Shown here: one piece after another, positions 1 to 11,784 of the stretch
Position numbering within the stretch: the stretch's first letter is position 1
Layout: each line of letters opens with the position of its first letter
NCBI GenBank assembly: GCA_920105625.2
Contig: OV050030.1
Location: forward strand, 316,001,289 to 316,065,288
Length of the DNA: 64,000 nucleotides
Direction of reading: 5' to 3'
From: Clusia tigrina
Taxonomy: Eukaryota; Arthropoda; Insecta; Diptera; Clusiidae
Notes under the pieces: generated by a model
The model's input: the letters and a program-made list of their open reading frames with translations, nothing else
Told to the model about the DNA's origin: nothing
Databases searched by the model: none
Translations under genes and position numbers: made by a program

Positions 1-507
1 GGTTCCACCTCCCCCATCTCGCGGGGCCGCTTGGGCGTTGCCACCATGGCCGCGAAGCTCTTCACCAGGGCAGGAGTTTCCCGTGGTGGCGCACCAACTT
101 GGACCTTCTTGTCCACCAGGTGACTACCCGCCTGAACCACTTTGTTCAACAATTTGTTGTCAGTCTGGGTCCCCTTACCGACTCGCTCCGATTGATGGCT
201 TTTCAATGATCACCGTGTCCTGCTCCTGATGGATCTGTAGGCAAATGTCCCGGATTTTGGCCGTCTTCCGCTTGATATCTGCGTGGACATTATGCCGTAG
301 CCGCATGAAGGCAATTAAAGCCTCGACGTGCCACCCCAATACCGCCAACTTGCCTTTAGCAACAACTCCGTCTGGGGGATGATGCGCCATTGCATCGGTT
401 TTCGTAGCCGAGGTCTGCCAGTGAGTTTCTCCGCACCACATCCTTCGTCCATTCCGGACTCCTTGGAAGAGCGGATCTCCTACTGAAGGGATCCTTCTCC
501 ACACCAT
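1..507 (-). pseudogene. ORF1 (gag-like) N-terminal fragment of R1-clade copy A
   Basis: An open frame at 507-175 encodes about 110 residues. Its second half, starting near VVAKGKLAVLGWHVEAL and ending around RDICLQ, aligns with the ORF1 start of copy B (VIAKGKMAVLEWHIEAL ... RDVCLQ). In R1-clade elements ORF1 is the nucleic-acid-binding protein that packages the element RNA with the ORF2 endonuclease/reverse transcriptase. No zinc knuckle is reached before the window ends. The frame closes at 175, whereas homology to copy B at DNA level continues to position 1, so the copy carries at least one frameshift or stop. Its first residues differ completely from copy B, so the start codon is uncertain. 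Confidence 0.6.
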
Positions 508-1424
<917 letters not shown>

Positions 1425-1439
1425 ATATGTATATATGTA

Positions 1440-1649
1440 TAAAAAAATGTGTGTGTGTGTTTTTTTTATTTTTTATTATTTTTTTTATTGGTTCGGAGGT
1501 GGAAATCTGCAAACAGATACTGGGCGCTCTCGCACCAGTAGTGTGGGGCTCTTACCCACTAAAACCACCTCCTCAGACGCCTCCCAGACGGTACATAGCC
1601 GTTAAGCAATACTTCGTCTGGGACTGGGTTGGTCAACGCACCCCTCCTA
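1440..1649 (-). other. 3' UTR and A-rich tail of R1 copy B
   Basis: Between the last ORF2 coding similarity (about 1650) and the (TA)n array there is a short untranslated region ending, on the minus strand, in an A-rich stretch (T-rich at 1460-1490 on the plus strand). Such tails mark the 3' end made by target-primed reverse transcription. Confidence 0.6.
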
Positions 1650-4550
1650 TTGATTCCCTGAACGTCGCCGCCACTCCAAGTGGCGGAGGTCTCGCATAAT
1701 TGCGGCCGAGGTGTCACACACCACGTCCCATTTCTCCGGGCACTCGAGCATATAGTGCACGAGGTTGTCCGGTGTCACAGGTTCTCCGCAGACTCTTTGC
1801 AGTACCGCGCTGATACCGCTGTAGCGTGGACATGAAAAAAGGACATATTCCACGTCCTCGGGCTCCGTGCCTCCACAATTATCGCAGCAGGGGATTCCTC
1901 CAGCCGGAATCTGTGTAGGTACGCCCGGCCATCTCCGTGCCCGGTCAATAGCTGTGTGACGTGATAGTTCACCTCGCCATGCGACCTATCCATCCAGCGT
2001 TGGTGATCAGGGATCAGCCTCCTCGTCCAACGGCCCTTTTCGGATGCATCCCATGCCACTCCTGTATGGTGCTTTGCCTAATGCCTGCTACGCGATCTTC
2101 CGCACTCAGCTCGTGCGTACTTTCGCCGTAGTATAGGCTCCAGCCTCCTTGGCCAGCAGGGTCAGCGAGATCATACCGGCTATCACCAGCGCGGCGTCTG
2201 CAGACACAGTACGGTGTGCTGAGATCGTGCGGAGCGCACATCTCCTATACGCCGCCTCTATGGTGCGAACGTACGCCTTTACGCTCGACTTCTCAGCCCA
2301 TATGGGCGCTCCATACATGATTATGGATTTGACGACCCCTGAGATGAGGCGTCTTTTCCAGTGCCGTGGCCCTCCGAGGTTTGGCATTATCCGGCAGAGC
2401 TGGGAACAGGTCCGCGCTGCCTTCTCACCTAATCGCCGAAAGTGCTCCTTGAACGACAGTCTTGCGTCAATCCAGACGCCTAGGTATTTGAGATGTGGAG
2501 TCGTGGTAATGGTGCAGTCACCAACCCTTATCTCCACCACCTCTTGTACCTTTCGACCTGACACAAGGATAGCCTCCGTTTTGTGTTCTGCCAGCTTCAG
2601 TCCAACATCCGCCAGCCATCTTCCAACAGTGGCCACTGTGTGATTGGCCTCTGCTATTACCTCCTCCAGGTGTTTCGCCGTGATCACTAGCGCTATGTCG
2701 TCCGCATATCCGATTATTTTAACGTAATCGGGCACCCGTATGCGGAGAATGCCATCGTACATAACGTTCCAGAGAAGTGGCCCCAGTACAGACCCCTGGG
2801 GAACTCCGCCGGTGATCTTGTACGTTTCTACACCTCTATCGGACTCGTATAATAGCATCCTGTCGCTAAAATAACTAGTGATGATTCGCCTTAGATAGAT
2901 GGGAACTTTGAACTCTGCCAGCGCTTCTGCTATGCGCGCCCAGCTGGCCGAGTTAAAAGCGTTCTTGACGTCGAGGGTGACCACGAGGCAATACCTCTTG
3001 GCACCCCCCTTCCATCTCTGGCCCTGAATCGCCTCCTTCGCCGTTTGGACGAGTTCGTCAATGGCGTCCACGGTGGATCGGGCCTTTCGGAAGCCATATT
3101 GGCGCCTCGCCAGTCCTCCAGCATCCTCTATCGCCTCGTCGATCCGGTCGCATATAATCCGCTCCAGGACCTTCCCTGCTGTGTCCAACATGCACAGGGG
3201 ACGGTAGGCCGATGGGTCCTCTGCTGGCTTATCGGCTTTAGGTATCAATACCAACCGCTGCCTTTTCCACCGTTTCGGGAAGACTCCTTCCTTAAGACAG
3301 GCGTCGTAAAGTGACCTCAGTGTTTCTGGGTGTAGTGCAGCTGCGGTTTTCAGCACTCGGTTGGGAATTCCATCTGGGCCAGGTGCCTTCCGGTCCCCAA
3401 ATTTTCCAACCGCCCGCAACACCTCTGCTGTCATTACACTGGGTACATCTTCGCCCAGCTCGGGAGAGAACTGATTAGGCATATAATTTTGCACTGGGAA
3501 GAGTTCTCCCACAATGCGTTTGAGCAAGTTTGGGCAGCTTGGGGCTGGCTGCCTGTGGCAGGGGAGCTTTTTCATCACGACCCTATATGGCGTGCCCCAC
3601 GGGTTGTCTTCAACCTGTGCACATTACAACTGGCGCAGTTGCAGACAGTCTGGGATGCCTATTGCACGCTGGTGCCTTGCTGCGTGGCATTCCTTGCATA
3701 GGCCGGCGATCTCGTCCGTCCACCAATAAACGGATTTATAGTTTCCACCATAGGCCCGCCTGGGTATCGCCGCATCGCAGGCTCTCTCTAGCTGGCTCGC
3801 TAGCTGGTTCGCCATTAACGCCGCACTGCCTTGCAGCTCAAAGTCCTCCAACATGACTTCGAGTGCGCCGTCGTCGAGGGCGTCCGCTCTCCAGCCTTTC
3901 GGCCACGGGCCTTTCCTTCGCCGTTGTTTGTTCCTTTCCAAGTCAAAGCAAATGGCATTGTGGTCGCTGTGGGTGTACGCGGAACTCACAATCCACCTGG
4001 CTCCTCTGACTAAACCGCTGCTGAGGAACGTAAGGTCGGTCACAGATGTGGCTTCTCCTCTCACAAAAGTCGCCTCTCCCGCGTTCATGACGACTACGTC
4101 AAGAGCCACAAACGCGTCCATGAGGATATGACCTCTCGATGTCATTCGGGCGCAACCCCATTCAGTTGCCCATGCGTTGAAGTCGCCGGCAATCACTACG
4201 GGGTTCCTGCCTTCCGCGTCCAGAGCAAGTCTGTCTACCACTGACTCGAAGTCGTCCGCAGTTAGGCTCGGCGGCATGTAGCAACTGTACACCGTGGTCC
4301 CTCCAATGGTCGATCTGACGTAGCAATCGCTTCTCTCTATGTTGCTTAGTTGTATAGGCTTGGTTCCGCACACCCAAAGTGCGGCACCACCAGTGATGTC
4401 TTCGGCCCATACTCCTTGGTGCTTGCGCCTATACGGCTCGCTAAGCACTACGCTAAGCACTACAACATCGACCATATGTTCCCTAACGGCCTGCTCCAGG
4501 AGATCCTGTGCAGCCTCGCAGTGGTTGAGATTGAGTTGGATGCTCCACAT
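1650..4550 (-). pseudogene. ORF2 of R1 copy B: APE endonuclease + reverse transcriptase (frameshifted)
   Basis: ORF2 nicks the target DNA and copies the element RNA at the nick. The endonuclease starts near 4550 with MWSIQLNLNHCEAAQ and keeps the family motifs GDFNAW and SDHNAI; its frame stops in frame at about 3624. The same frame reopens after roughly 15 codons and runs 3578-2106 as a 490-residue reverse transcriptase with KAPGPDGIP, QYGFRK, GVPQGSVLGP and the catalytic YADD box at 2708-2697. Downstream pieces at 2241-2014, 2059-1775 and 1853-1647 lie in shifted frames and hold the C-terminal region (HGEVNYHVTQLLTGHG, then a cysteine-rich stretch). At least one in-frame stop and two or three frameshifts make it non-functional. 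Shortening near 3620 suggests a small deletion in the linker. Confidence 0.85.
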
Positions 4551-5936
4551 GCGGCCGCTGGCCTTACAGAGGGCACAGGTGGTGGCCTTATCGCACTCCC
4601 GTGCGTTACTGCCGCATATGTTATACTTGTGGCGCCAATCGTCCTTGCTACCGCATTTCGCGCGGTGTGGCCGAACTCCATACATTTGTAACAACGCAGG
4701 GGAGTCACCTTTTCGCGCACTCGGCATGAGGTCCATCCGACTCTCAGCCTGCCAGCTTTCAGAAGGGCTGCGGCTGCCTGGGGCGACAGACTGATGACTG
4801 CTGTCTGTGTTCCACCGTACGCTTTCCTGAGGGACCTGATTGCATCCACGGGAGGTCTCTCCGAGAGATTGGCTGTACACAGCGCCTCGTGGACATCTTC
4901 CACCGTGGTGACTTCGTCCAGGTCTTTCACCTCCACACTGGTTCCCAGGACAGTCGCCACCGCCTCATGATACTGGGGTGTCTTTGGATCTGCCGCCACG
5001 CTCAACTCCAGCACCACTTCACCCTTGGCCGTCTTTCGGATCCTGCGGACGCTCTCTCCCAGCTCTGACAGCTGCGGGTCCCTCTTGATCTTGCGGAGGA
5101 TGTCCGCGTAGCTCACCGTGCCAGTTTGCCTGATGACGATGGCATCGGGGCGCGCTGGCTTAGGCTTCGGGCCCTTCCGCTTCGCTTGGGGTCTGGAACG
5201 AACTGTGGTCCACTCAACTTTTGCACCCTCCGCCTTTCCAGCCATAGGCTTATGGGTCTTAGGATTTGGCCGGGTTACCGTTTTCTCGGCCGCCAGTGTC
5301 GGGGCATCCCCCCCTGCTCCTCTTAGCTACCGCTCGGCTAGTCGGACTTACTTGCTCCGGATCCCCCTTCTCACGGGGGCGCTTTGGCGTTGCGACTGCG
5401 GCCGCGTAGCTCTTCGCCTGGGCAGGGGATGCCCGCGAAGACGCACCGGCTTTGCCCTAGTTGTCCACAGGAGGACCGCCAACCTGCACCTCCTTGTCCA
5501 CCTTCTCCGTCCGCCCTTCAGTCTGGTCTGCCCTGTCGGCTTGCACCAGCTTTGGCACTCTCGCAGCCGTACCTGCGTCCTGCTCCTCGACGACCTGCAA
5601 GCAGACATCCCGGATTTTGGATGCCTTCCGCTTGATGTCGGCATGTACATTGTGCCTTGGCACAAGGAAAGCTATGAGTGCTTCAATGTGCCACTCCAGC
5701 ACCGCCATTTTGCCTTTGGCAATGACCTCATCGGGAGGGATGACCGCCATTGCCGTCGGATCGGCCTTCATGCCCATCAGTCGCTGAAGCTCACTGGTGT
5801 CTGCCAGTGTGTTTCTCCGCACCACCGTCTTTCTTATTACCGGAGGAGGGGTCCTCTGAATAGTAGACCTCCTGCCGAAGGAGTCCTTCATCGCACCGTC
5901 GTCTTTGTTTGTTTTGTTGGTATTGTTGGTATACAT
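4551..5936 (-). pseudogene. ORF1 (gag-like, CCHC zinc knuckles) of R1 copy B
   Basis: ORF1 proteins bind the element RNA. The N-terminal piece is open at 5936-5457 (159 residues) and the C-terminal piece at 5245-4460 in another frame. The latter contains the family-like segment EWTTVRSRPQAKRKGPKPK followed by a RPDAIVI stretch. The first CCHC knuckle begins at about 4693 (RCYKCMEFGHTAR) and then breaks: its last Cys and the following knuckle residues continue in the neighbouring frame (4670-4560). So a one-base shift lies inside the knuckle region, and another shift lies between 5457 and 5245. The shifted C-terminal frame runs straight into ORF2, which in an intact element would start as a separate overlapping frame. 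Confidence 0.75.
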
Positions 5937-6525
5937 TTATTGTTTGGGTCCCCGCTCAGGACCGTTATCTTTGCTGGTAGTGCAGTCGCCTTAATGGTCC
6001 CATGGTTATCTTTGCCGCAGCAGGGGTGCCATGCGAGGGTTGACACAAGTCCTTATGGGCGCTTATGTTCAGACCCAGACCAGCGCTAGTCGGGAATGTT
6101 ACATCCGAGCCTGCACTGCCAATTTAATGGTGACGAGCATCGAGCGTTTCCTGAGACCTGCCATGGTTTTAACGGGACGAGGGCGATTGCGGCATTAAGC
6201 TACCAGCCATTTCTGTAAGATTTCACTCTTACTTACTGAGCTGGCAGCATACCGCAATCGTCAGCCCACAAGCATCAGCTTATTTTCTATGTTTCCGGTA
6301 TGCCATAATCAAGGCCTTACCGGTCAGGGCCTTGATTTGAGGTACAACAGATGCCACGATGTCCCTTTGTTGTCCCACGATGGTCTCTCGCTGTTCCATC
6401 GTTGATCCCTCGTTGTCCCCCGTTGCCCAGACAGCCGCCCCATGAGGGGGTCTTCGCTATCTCTGGGCGTGTTGCTCACTTCAGCTGGCCATCAGCGGGT
6501 GCTGGTGTGCCATTGCCCGGGGCCG
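5937..6525 (-). other. 5' leader of R1 copy B (main part)
   Basis: No supported gene. The sequence parallels the leader of copy A at 508-1170. It is interrupted by the solo LTR and resumes at 7040. The four bases GCCG at 6522-6525 are the left target-site duplication of that LTR. Confidence 0.6.
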
Positions 6526-7039
6526 TGTTGGGGTCTTGTGTCCTTGCTTGTTTGGTGGGGGACGTCCTGTCGCGGTTCCTTTGGGCGCGTGTCTGAAAAC
6601 TTAAAAACCCTAACGTTAAATTAAAACACTTTCCACTTTTAAGATTTAAATCACAAGAGATTTATTTTTACCAAACCTAATACTTATATACTATTTTTTA
6701 CATCTATCTCAGTCTGTGAACTGACCTTTCTGGTGTTCCAGTTCCGCACCTGTTAATTGGTGTCAGTTGGTCAAGCCAACCGACCTACTTCAAAAGTGGC
6801 GACGGTGCATTACGCTGCCCTCGTCGACTCGACTGCGGAACTGTAATACCCTAAAAGCTTACATGATAACATTACACAGATCACATTAACTTAAAATACT
6901 TAGACCCTAGACCCTAGAAGACCCTAGGCCATATCATACAACAGTTTTGGTACATGCTAATCCAACATAGTGTGGCATCTATTAGGGGTCGATGCTGTGA
7001 GTCAACTACACGTAGGTAGCTTGGTTCTAACCCACAACA
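6526..7039 (-). repeat. Solo LTR of the errantivirus-like element, with GCCG target duplication
   Basis: A 514-bp LTR that starts TGTTGGGG and ends CCACAACA on the plus strand (inverted TG...CA termini). It is flanked by GCCG at 6522-6525 and again at 7040-7043, and the R1 leader resumes directly after the second GCCG. There is no polypurine tract or primer site next to it. This is the classical footprint left when recombination between two LTRs removes the provirus. It is nearly the same sequence as the LTR at 17694-18177, apart from a few substitutions and short insertions (for example around 6770-6800). Confidence 0.9.
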
Positions 7040-7160
7040 GCCGCCACGTGGAGGCAGTGAGTCTTCTTGAGGGTGTCCCACACCAGGATCGCTCTAGCCC
7101 CTCCCAGTGAGGGGCAATTAGATGCTTTGCCTGGCTGGCTCCCCCCTGACCCCTTTATGT

Positions 7161-7203
7161 ATATGTATATCTATATGTATATGAATATGTATAACCTTGA
7201 TGT
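7161..7203. repeat. TATG/TATA-type microsatellite
   Basis: Short imperfect array of TATG and TATA units between the 5' end of R1 copy B and the following RTE-like sequence. The paralogous array lies at 18298-18331. Confidence 0.7.
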
Positions 7204-7711
7204 ATAACTTTGATTCCTATACAAGCACTTTAACCTGGATAGGAGGTAGGAAATTGAGTTAGTTGTTTCAAGTAAGGTTATTGGCTTATGGGTAACGATC
7301 TGACGTTGGCAACGTTATATTGTTGTCAATATGTTTGAGTGCATGATTTTTCTGTTGATGTGTGCGGCAAAACTAACCCTCATAGAGGCTGTGCGTCGGG
7401 CTTGGAACTCACCATGGAAAAATACACTTCACTGAAGACTACCAAAATGCCTCGCATAAGGTTACCCAATTTTGATAACGACCCCCGCAAACAATGTACA
7501 ACGATTTAAGGATATGCACCTGGAATGTCCGAACCGTCAATAGGGAAGGTCATCCAGCTGGATGACGTCCTCATGATATATAAGTCTAACGTCACCGCAT
7601 TACAGGAGTTGCGATGGACGGGTCAGGGTTGCTCCAAAAGAGCGTCCTGTGACGTTTACTATAGCTTCCATGTGGATAGGCACGAATTTGGAGCTGGATT
7701 CGCGGTCGGAG
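7204..7711 (+). pseudogene. RTE-like non-LTR element: leader and endonuclease N-terminus (fragment)
   Basis: The coding part starts at the ATG at 7494 (MYNDLRICTWNVRT) and, after a frameshift, continues as LDDVLMIYKSNVTALQELRW and [15 protein letters not shown]. This matches the first part of the APE-type endonuclease of RTE-like elements, often mis-annotated as craniofacial development protein 2-like. The fragment stops abruptly at about 7711, where it is joined to a rosa-like transposase fragment. Upstream sequence 7204-7493 is shared with 18332-18630 and is probably its leader. A second copy at 18332-18900 continues further ([12 protein letters not shown]). Too short and broken to act. Confidence 0.7.
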
Positions 7712-8062
7712 TTTGAGCGACATCATCACGTACAGCTGCGACATTTTCGGGCGATCGACCTGGTCGATGGCGCGTTGTTGTCTTTACATCACTAACAGAC
7801 CCAGTTTCGGCAAATTTATCCATTAATCTCTTTACAGTTGACTCTTTTGGAGCATTATTCTGACCCCAAATTGACCGCAAAACTTTCACCATTTTGGTAA
7901 AACAATTTCACAATGAGAATGCGTTGTTCATTCGTGTAGTGCTCCATTTTTACTAACCTCGTACCTTCTACTAGCAAACAATAACAATTGTTCAAATGTC
8001 AAACAATGACACTTCGAATGTTGCCAGATTTAAAAATTGCGTTCTTGTTGGGACACCCTTTA
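7712..8062 (-). pseudogene. Rosa-like (Tc1/mariner, DUF4817-type) transposase N-terminal fragment with terminal repeat
   Basis: Read on the minus strand from about 8062, a probable inverted-repeat end (GGGTGTCCCAACAAGAACGC) is followed by the start codon at 7947 (MEHYTNEQRILIVK) and, after a one-base shift, by NNAPKESTVKRLMDKFAE and TGSVSDVKT. This is the helix-turn-helix N-terminus of the mariner-like family with DUF4817-type proteins. The frame runs through the join at 7711 into antisense RTE sequence, so the C-terminal catalytic part is absent. Confidence 0.7.
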
Positions 8063-8347
8063 CAATATTTTATATGTGTATTTATATGTATATTTATGTT
8101 TTTTTTATATCTTTTTCTTTTCAAATGTTTTTTAGTTTTCTTCTTTTAACTATTGTATTTTTTTATATTTTTTTTTCATTAATTTTTTATTTTTATTCTT
8201 TTGATATTGTTTTTTTTTTATATTTTATTTACTGTTTCTTTTTTTTCTCTTGGTTCGTTTTCTCTTCCTTTTTGTTTATTTATTTTTTTTCTCAAACATT
8301 TTGTACATTCTTAATTCTAACATTTGGTTTGCTTAACCTACGCTACT
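8063..8347 (-). other. A-rich 3' untranslated region of the errantivirus-like element
   Basis: Very T-rich on the plus strand (A-rich in the element's sense). A comparable tract at 27350-27650 lies between the env end and the LTR of the related element, which supports the reading as 3' UTR. The open frame across it is a low-complexity artefact. Confidence 0.55.
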
Positions 8348-10105
8348 CTACAATGCAATCTCTGCTACCTGCGGCGTTGGTTGTGGTTCTCGCTGTGGGT
8401 ATTTGACTCGCTTCCTTAACTGGCAGAATATATATGAGATTACTGCACCGATCATTGCCAGCGTTGTGATCGCGGCGATCCCTCCCTTTTCCAACGAGGA
8501 GTGCGTTATATCGTAAGATGTTTTAAGGTTCAACAACGTCTGCTCTTTCTCCTTTTCCCTCATTATCTCGTTAATTGACTTGCCGTTAGTCACTAGAATC
8601 TTCCGCAGATCTCCGTGGGGTATTGCTTGTATCGTCGTTGGTACATATTTACTATTTATTGGTTTCGAGCGCTGCAAAGTTGTTAACAAGGCCTGCTCGT
8701 TGGCCGCTATATCTCTAGTCCCCATACTTGCTGGTGAAAACTCGTAATGCTGGTTCTTCTGCGCTCTATGCACCAGCACCATCTCTTTCCCAATCAACCG
8801 ACAGTCTTCGCCAATGTGCAGGAATCCCGTCCCCTGCAGCTCTAGTCTTGTCGATCTTGCTTGGCACACTGCAGACACAAAAATTGTCTCATCAAAATTG
8901 TATAGCCAGCGGTTGGGTGACTCTGTCACTACCAACAATCCTCCCGTAGCCGAGACTGCTACATGCTCGTACTTATCTTGCTCGTTTTTCAACGCCTGTA
9001 CTTCACAAAATTTGCTTTCCCTTGTAAGGGCTTTCCCCGGATGTGGACACATACGCTGTGAAATATCCATCATTCTACAAGACTTTCAAGACTATCTATC
9101 ATATCCTCCGACGTTAGTCCGATATAATTATCATGCACTCGATTCTCTGTGATGTAGTCATATAGTGTCTTCGGTACTATGCTCCAATTACCGTTTAACG
9201 CTTTAGGGATATATCTTGTATAGCGCATATACATCAGGAAGAGGAAGTGGTATTTTTATGACCACCAGATACCCCGCTTTCGACTTCGCTGCTCGTACCG
9301 ATGCTAACTCGTACAGCTGTTCGGGCTTCTCCAAATACCGGTTTATGCCACCCAAAGTCTTGGGAGCTGCTTTAAGTAGGGCTTCGGTGGAAGTGAACAT
9401 AGGGCATAACTTCCCATGCAACAAATCATCCACGACTGCCATTTCAATTTGCTGACGTCCTTGCAGGCTCACAAACTCTTCTGATACAAAATTCTCCAGA
9501 TTAACGAGTTCCGCCAAATTGCTCAAGGCTTCCAGCAATTTTCTCATTTACCGATTTCATGCCAGCCTGCAACCGTTCAATATCGACAAAAATTTCCTTT
9601 ACTGCTTTGTGTAACCCTTTGTAGCTCGAACCCAGAATGGTTATTTCTTTGCGTAAGACCGACATAGTTTTAGCCTGTAGTCCAGACCTTGCAAATGAGC
9701 GTAAATCTTGTCCGCGTCACGATGGTCCATGGTTCCGATACCCCACGTCAGTATCTCACTACCGACATCTATTAACGACCTTGTTGCACATGGTTTGCTA
9801 CCCCGAAATGACATAGCTTGCTCGTTTCGTCTGAGCCCCGCTATTATTGATTCCGCTTCCGCTGCCGTTATCTCACACCCTCTCTTACTTCCGTCAGATC
9901 CTGCCGTATTTGCTCTTAACTCGCAAAGCTCCATTGTTTTCTTTTGCAAATCTTCTAGTTTCTTCAGTACTGGCTCCAGATCAGCATCGCGAAACTCCGA
10001 TATCATCACCCACTCGTCTTTCGAGAACCAAACATTATCCAGTGATTCCAAATCAGGTCCGTTTCCGCCAAGGGTTCCACCCGCACTTCCGCGGTTTCGC
10101 TGCAT
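8348..10105 (-). pseudogene. Env-like region of the errantivirus-like element (broken)
   Basis: Three open pieces in different frames follow one another on the minus strand: 10105-9641, 9547-9203 and 9073-8348. The first ends with a region like that after the cleavage site of baculovirus-F-like envelope proteins (around LIDVGSEILTWGIG). The last ends in a hydrophobic membrane segment (GGIAAITTLAMIGAVISYIF) followed by a basic cytoplasmic tail, as expected for a type I membrane glycoprotein. In intact errantiviruses this protein mediates membrane fusion. Here at least two frameshifts separate the pieces and I see no clear signal peptide at the start, so no functional protein is made. Identity as env rests on position after pol, the membrane anchor and these motifs. 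Confidence 0.7.
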
Positions 10106-11784
10106 TTCGCTGGAATTCTCAAATTGGCTACCAAGAACACAGCTGCCTTACACATATACTGTACTAATCGCTATAATAACTTATCTAATAAAATATTTCT
10201 ATTTCTCTAAATATTTAAATAATCATTATGGTTATATTACTGCTACATTATCGTTATCATTACTTTACACTAACATCTACCATCGACCGACCTTTTCTCC
10301 ACCTTTTTTTTTCTTACCATAATCTAGAATATCTAAATATCCTTGACCATGTATTTCCGTTGTCAATAGCATGACCCAATTCCTTCCTTCTCTTAAAAAA
10401 AAATCTCCTTGTTTCGTATATATTCATAACACCTCTAGTGTGGAAAACCCCTCTATGAATGCATACGAAACATACAGGCACCCACTCGGTATTAACACTA
10501 CCCTACGTGCTACTGCGCTGAAGCCCCGCCAATTTTACGCTAGCTTTATAACCGCTGTCAGCTAGCCTATAGCTCCAGATTTTCTCTCAATTAACACTTA
10601 ACTTAATACACACAATAAACTTACAAACAAACTTTAGACTATCTAGCCTAATTTCCATTTTACTACTATCCATTCTCGACTAGCCCTCTTAGCTTATTAC
10701 CTACTGATTATTCTCCCTAACTTATTTTAGCTTAGACCAACCTGCCATATTAACTAAATATACTAACAGGACCCTTTCTAACCTCTTACTTCAAAACAAC
10801 CCCATATATAATTGTCCTACGTAATTGTTAAACGAGTCAAAACTTGCCTTGGTCGGCTTACCATCTTACTGCACCGATTGTACCAAATGCTAGGCGACCA
10901 ACATCCGATGCTGCCAACGTTCGATACTTCCAGGGTCGTACACCCAGAAGCTGTATTCAAACTAATTGAAATCAATTGTATTCCATACTTATCTTCTTTA
11001 TTACATTATTCATATCAATAAAAAAGATATTTAGAAATTTGTGTCTTTTTCAATTTCCTTGAGTTTCCTCTTTTCCTATTATCATTACTTATACTAAATA
11101 TAAAATTGTTTAATTACACTGCTTCCGTATTTATTTACTTTACTTACTTCCCTATTGCTCTTCCAAACATACTTACGTTTACCTTCATGCCCCTACCCCT
11201 ACGACTTCATGTATATCGTACTGATAAAACAATTAAAATATTACTGCTAAACATATGCATGCAAACCACCATGTCTCATATTAAACTTACACGCTACACG
11301 CGCTCATACTTACTTATTGCCATACATACATATGTACATGGCACATGCGTTTGTCATTATAGCGCATGCCAAAAATGTCAACGCATCATATTACCCGTGT
11401 ACGTTATGAGTAGCTACAAACTTAATAACGTATTACATAAACAAACAAAAAAAAATATATATGCATTTATTGCTTCCCATTTTTTTTTCTTCATTCTTTA
11501 TTGAAGTCATATTATCAGCTCGCAAAAATTATTTCTTTTACTACTTCACGCGGGCATTCGTACACTGTCTCGCCCTTGAATCATAAAATATGGTTTTATT
11601 CTTTCATACCGCTGTCTTGCTTACGTTTAATTTTCTTCGTTTTCAAGGTTGAAGATATTATTTAATAAAAATTTCACTCGTTTCAGTCGTCACTTTCCGC
11701 ATGAACTGAATTTGGGATAGGTGAAGCAAGGAAAACCTCTGCTTCAATTCACTCATCATTGCAACCAGTTTCACACTAAAATTC
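10106..11784. other. AT-rich non-coding stretch between pol and env of the errantivirus-like element
   Basis: About 1.7 kb without a credible gene on either strand; the short open frames are low-complexity or lack family resemblance. In errantiviruses pol and env are nearly adjacent, so this length is unusual. It could hold a decayed env N-terminus, an expanded untranslated region or an insertion that has lost recognisable ends. I see no LTR or inverted repeat in it. Confidence 0.5.

Larger units (their letters stand above)
1440..7160 (-). mobile_element. R1-clade non-LTR retrotransposon, copy B (near full length, decayed, split by a solo LTR)
   Basis: On the minus strand it reads: 5' leader (7160-7040 and 6525-5937), ORF1 (5936 to about 4551), ORF2 with endonuclease and reverse transcriptase (about 4550-1650), 3' UTR and an A-rich tail at 1490-1440. 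ORF1 zinc knuckles, an APE-type endonuclease, a YADD reverse transcriptase and a C-terminal cysteine motif in this order are typical of the R1 clade. A solo LTR at 6526-7039 sits in the leader with a 4-bp GCCG target duplication. Both ends abut AT-rich microsatellites ((TA)n on the left, a TATG/TATA repeat at 7161-7203 on the right). Several frameshifts and stops show that this copy is dead. Confidence 0.85.

Noticed and set aside
2149..2643. Plus-strand frame of 164 residues
   Set aside because: Antisense to the reverse transcriptase of R1 copy B; no family resemblance.
7996..8406. Plus-strand frame rich in Phe and Ile, like a membrane protein
   Set aside because: Product of the T-rich 3' UTR tract; a similar artefact occurs at 27361-27684.
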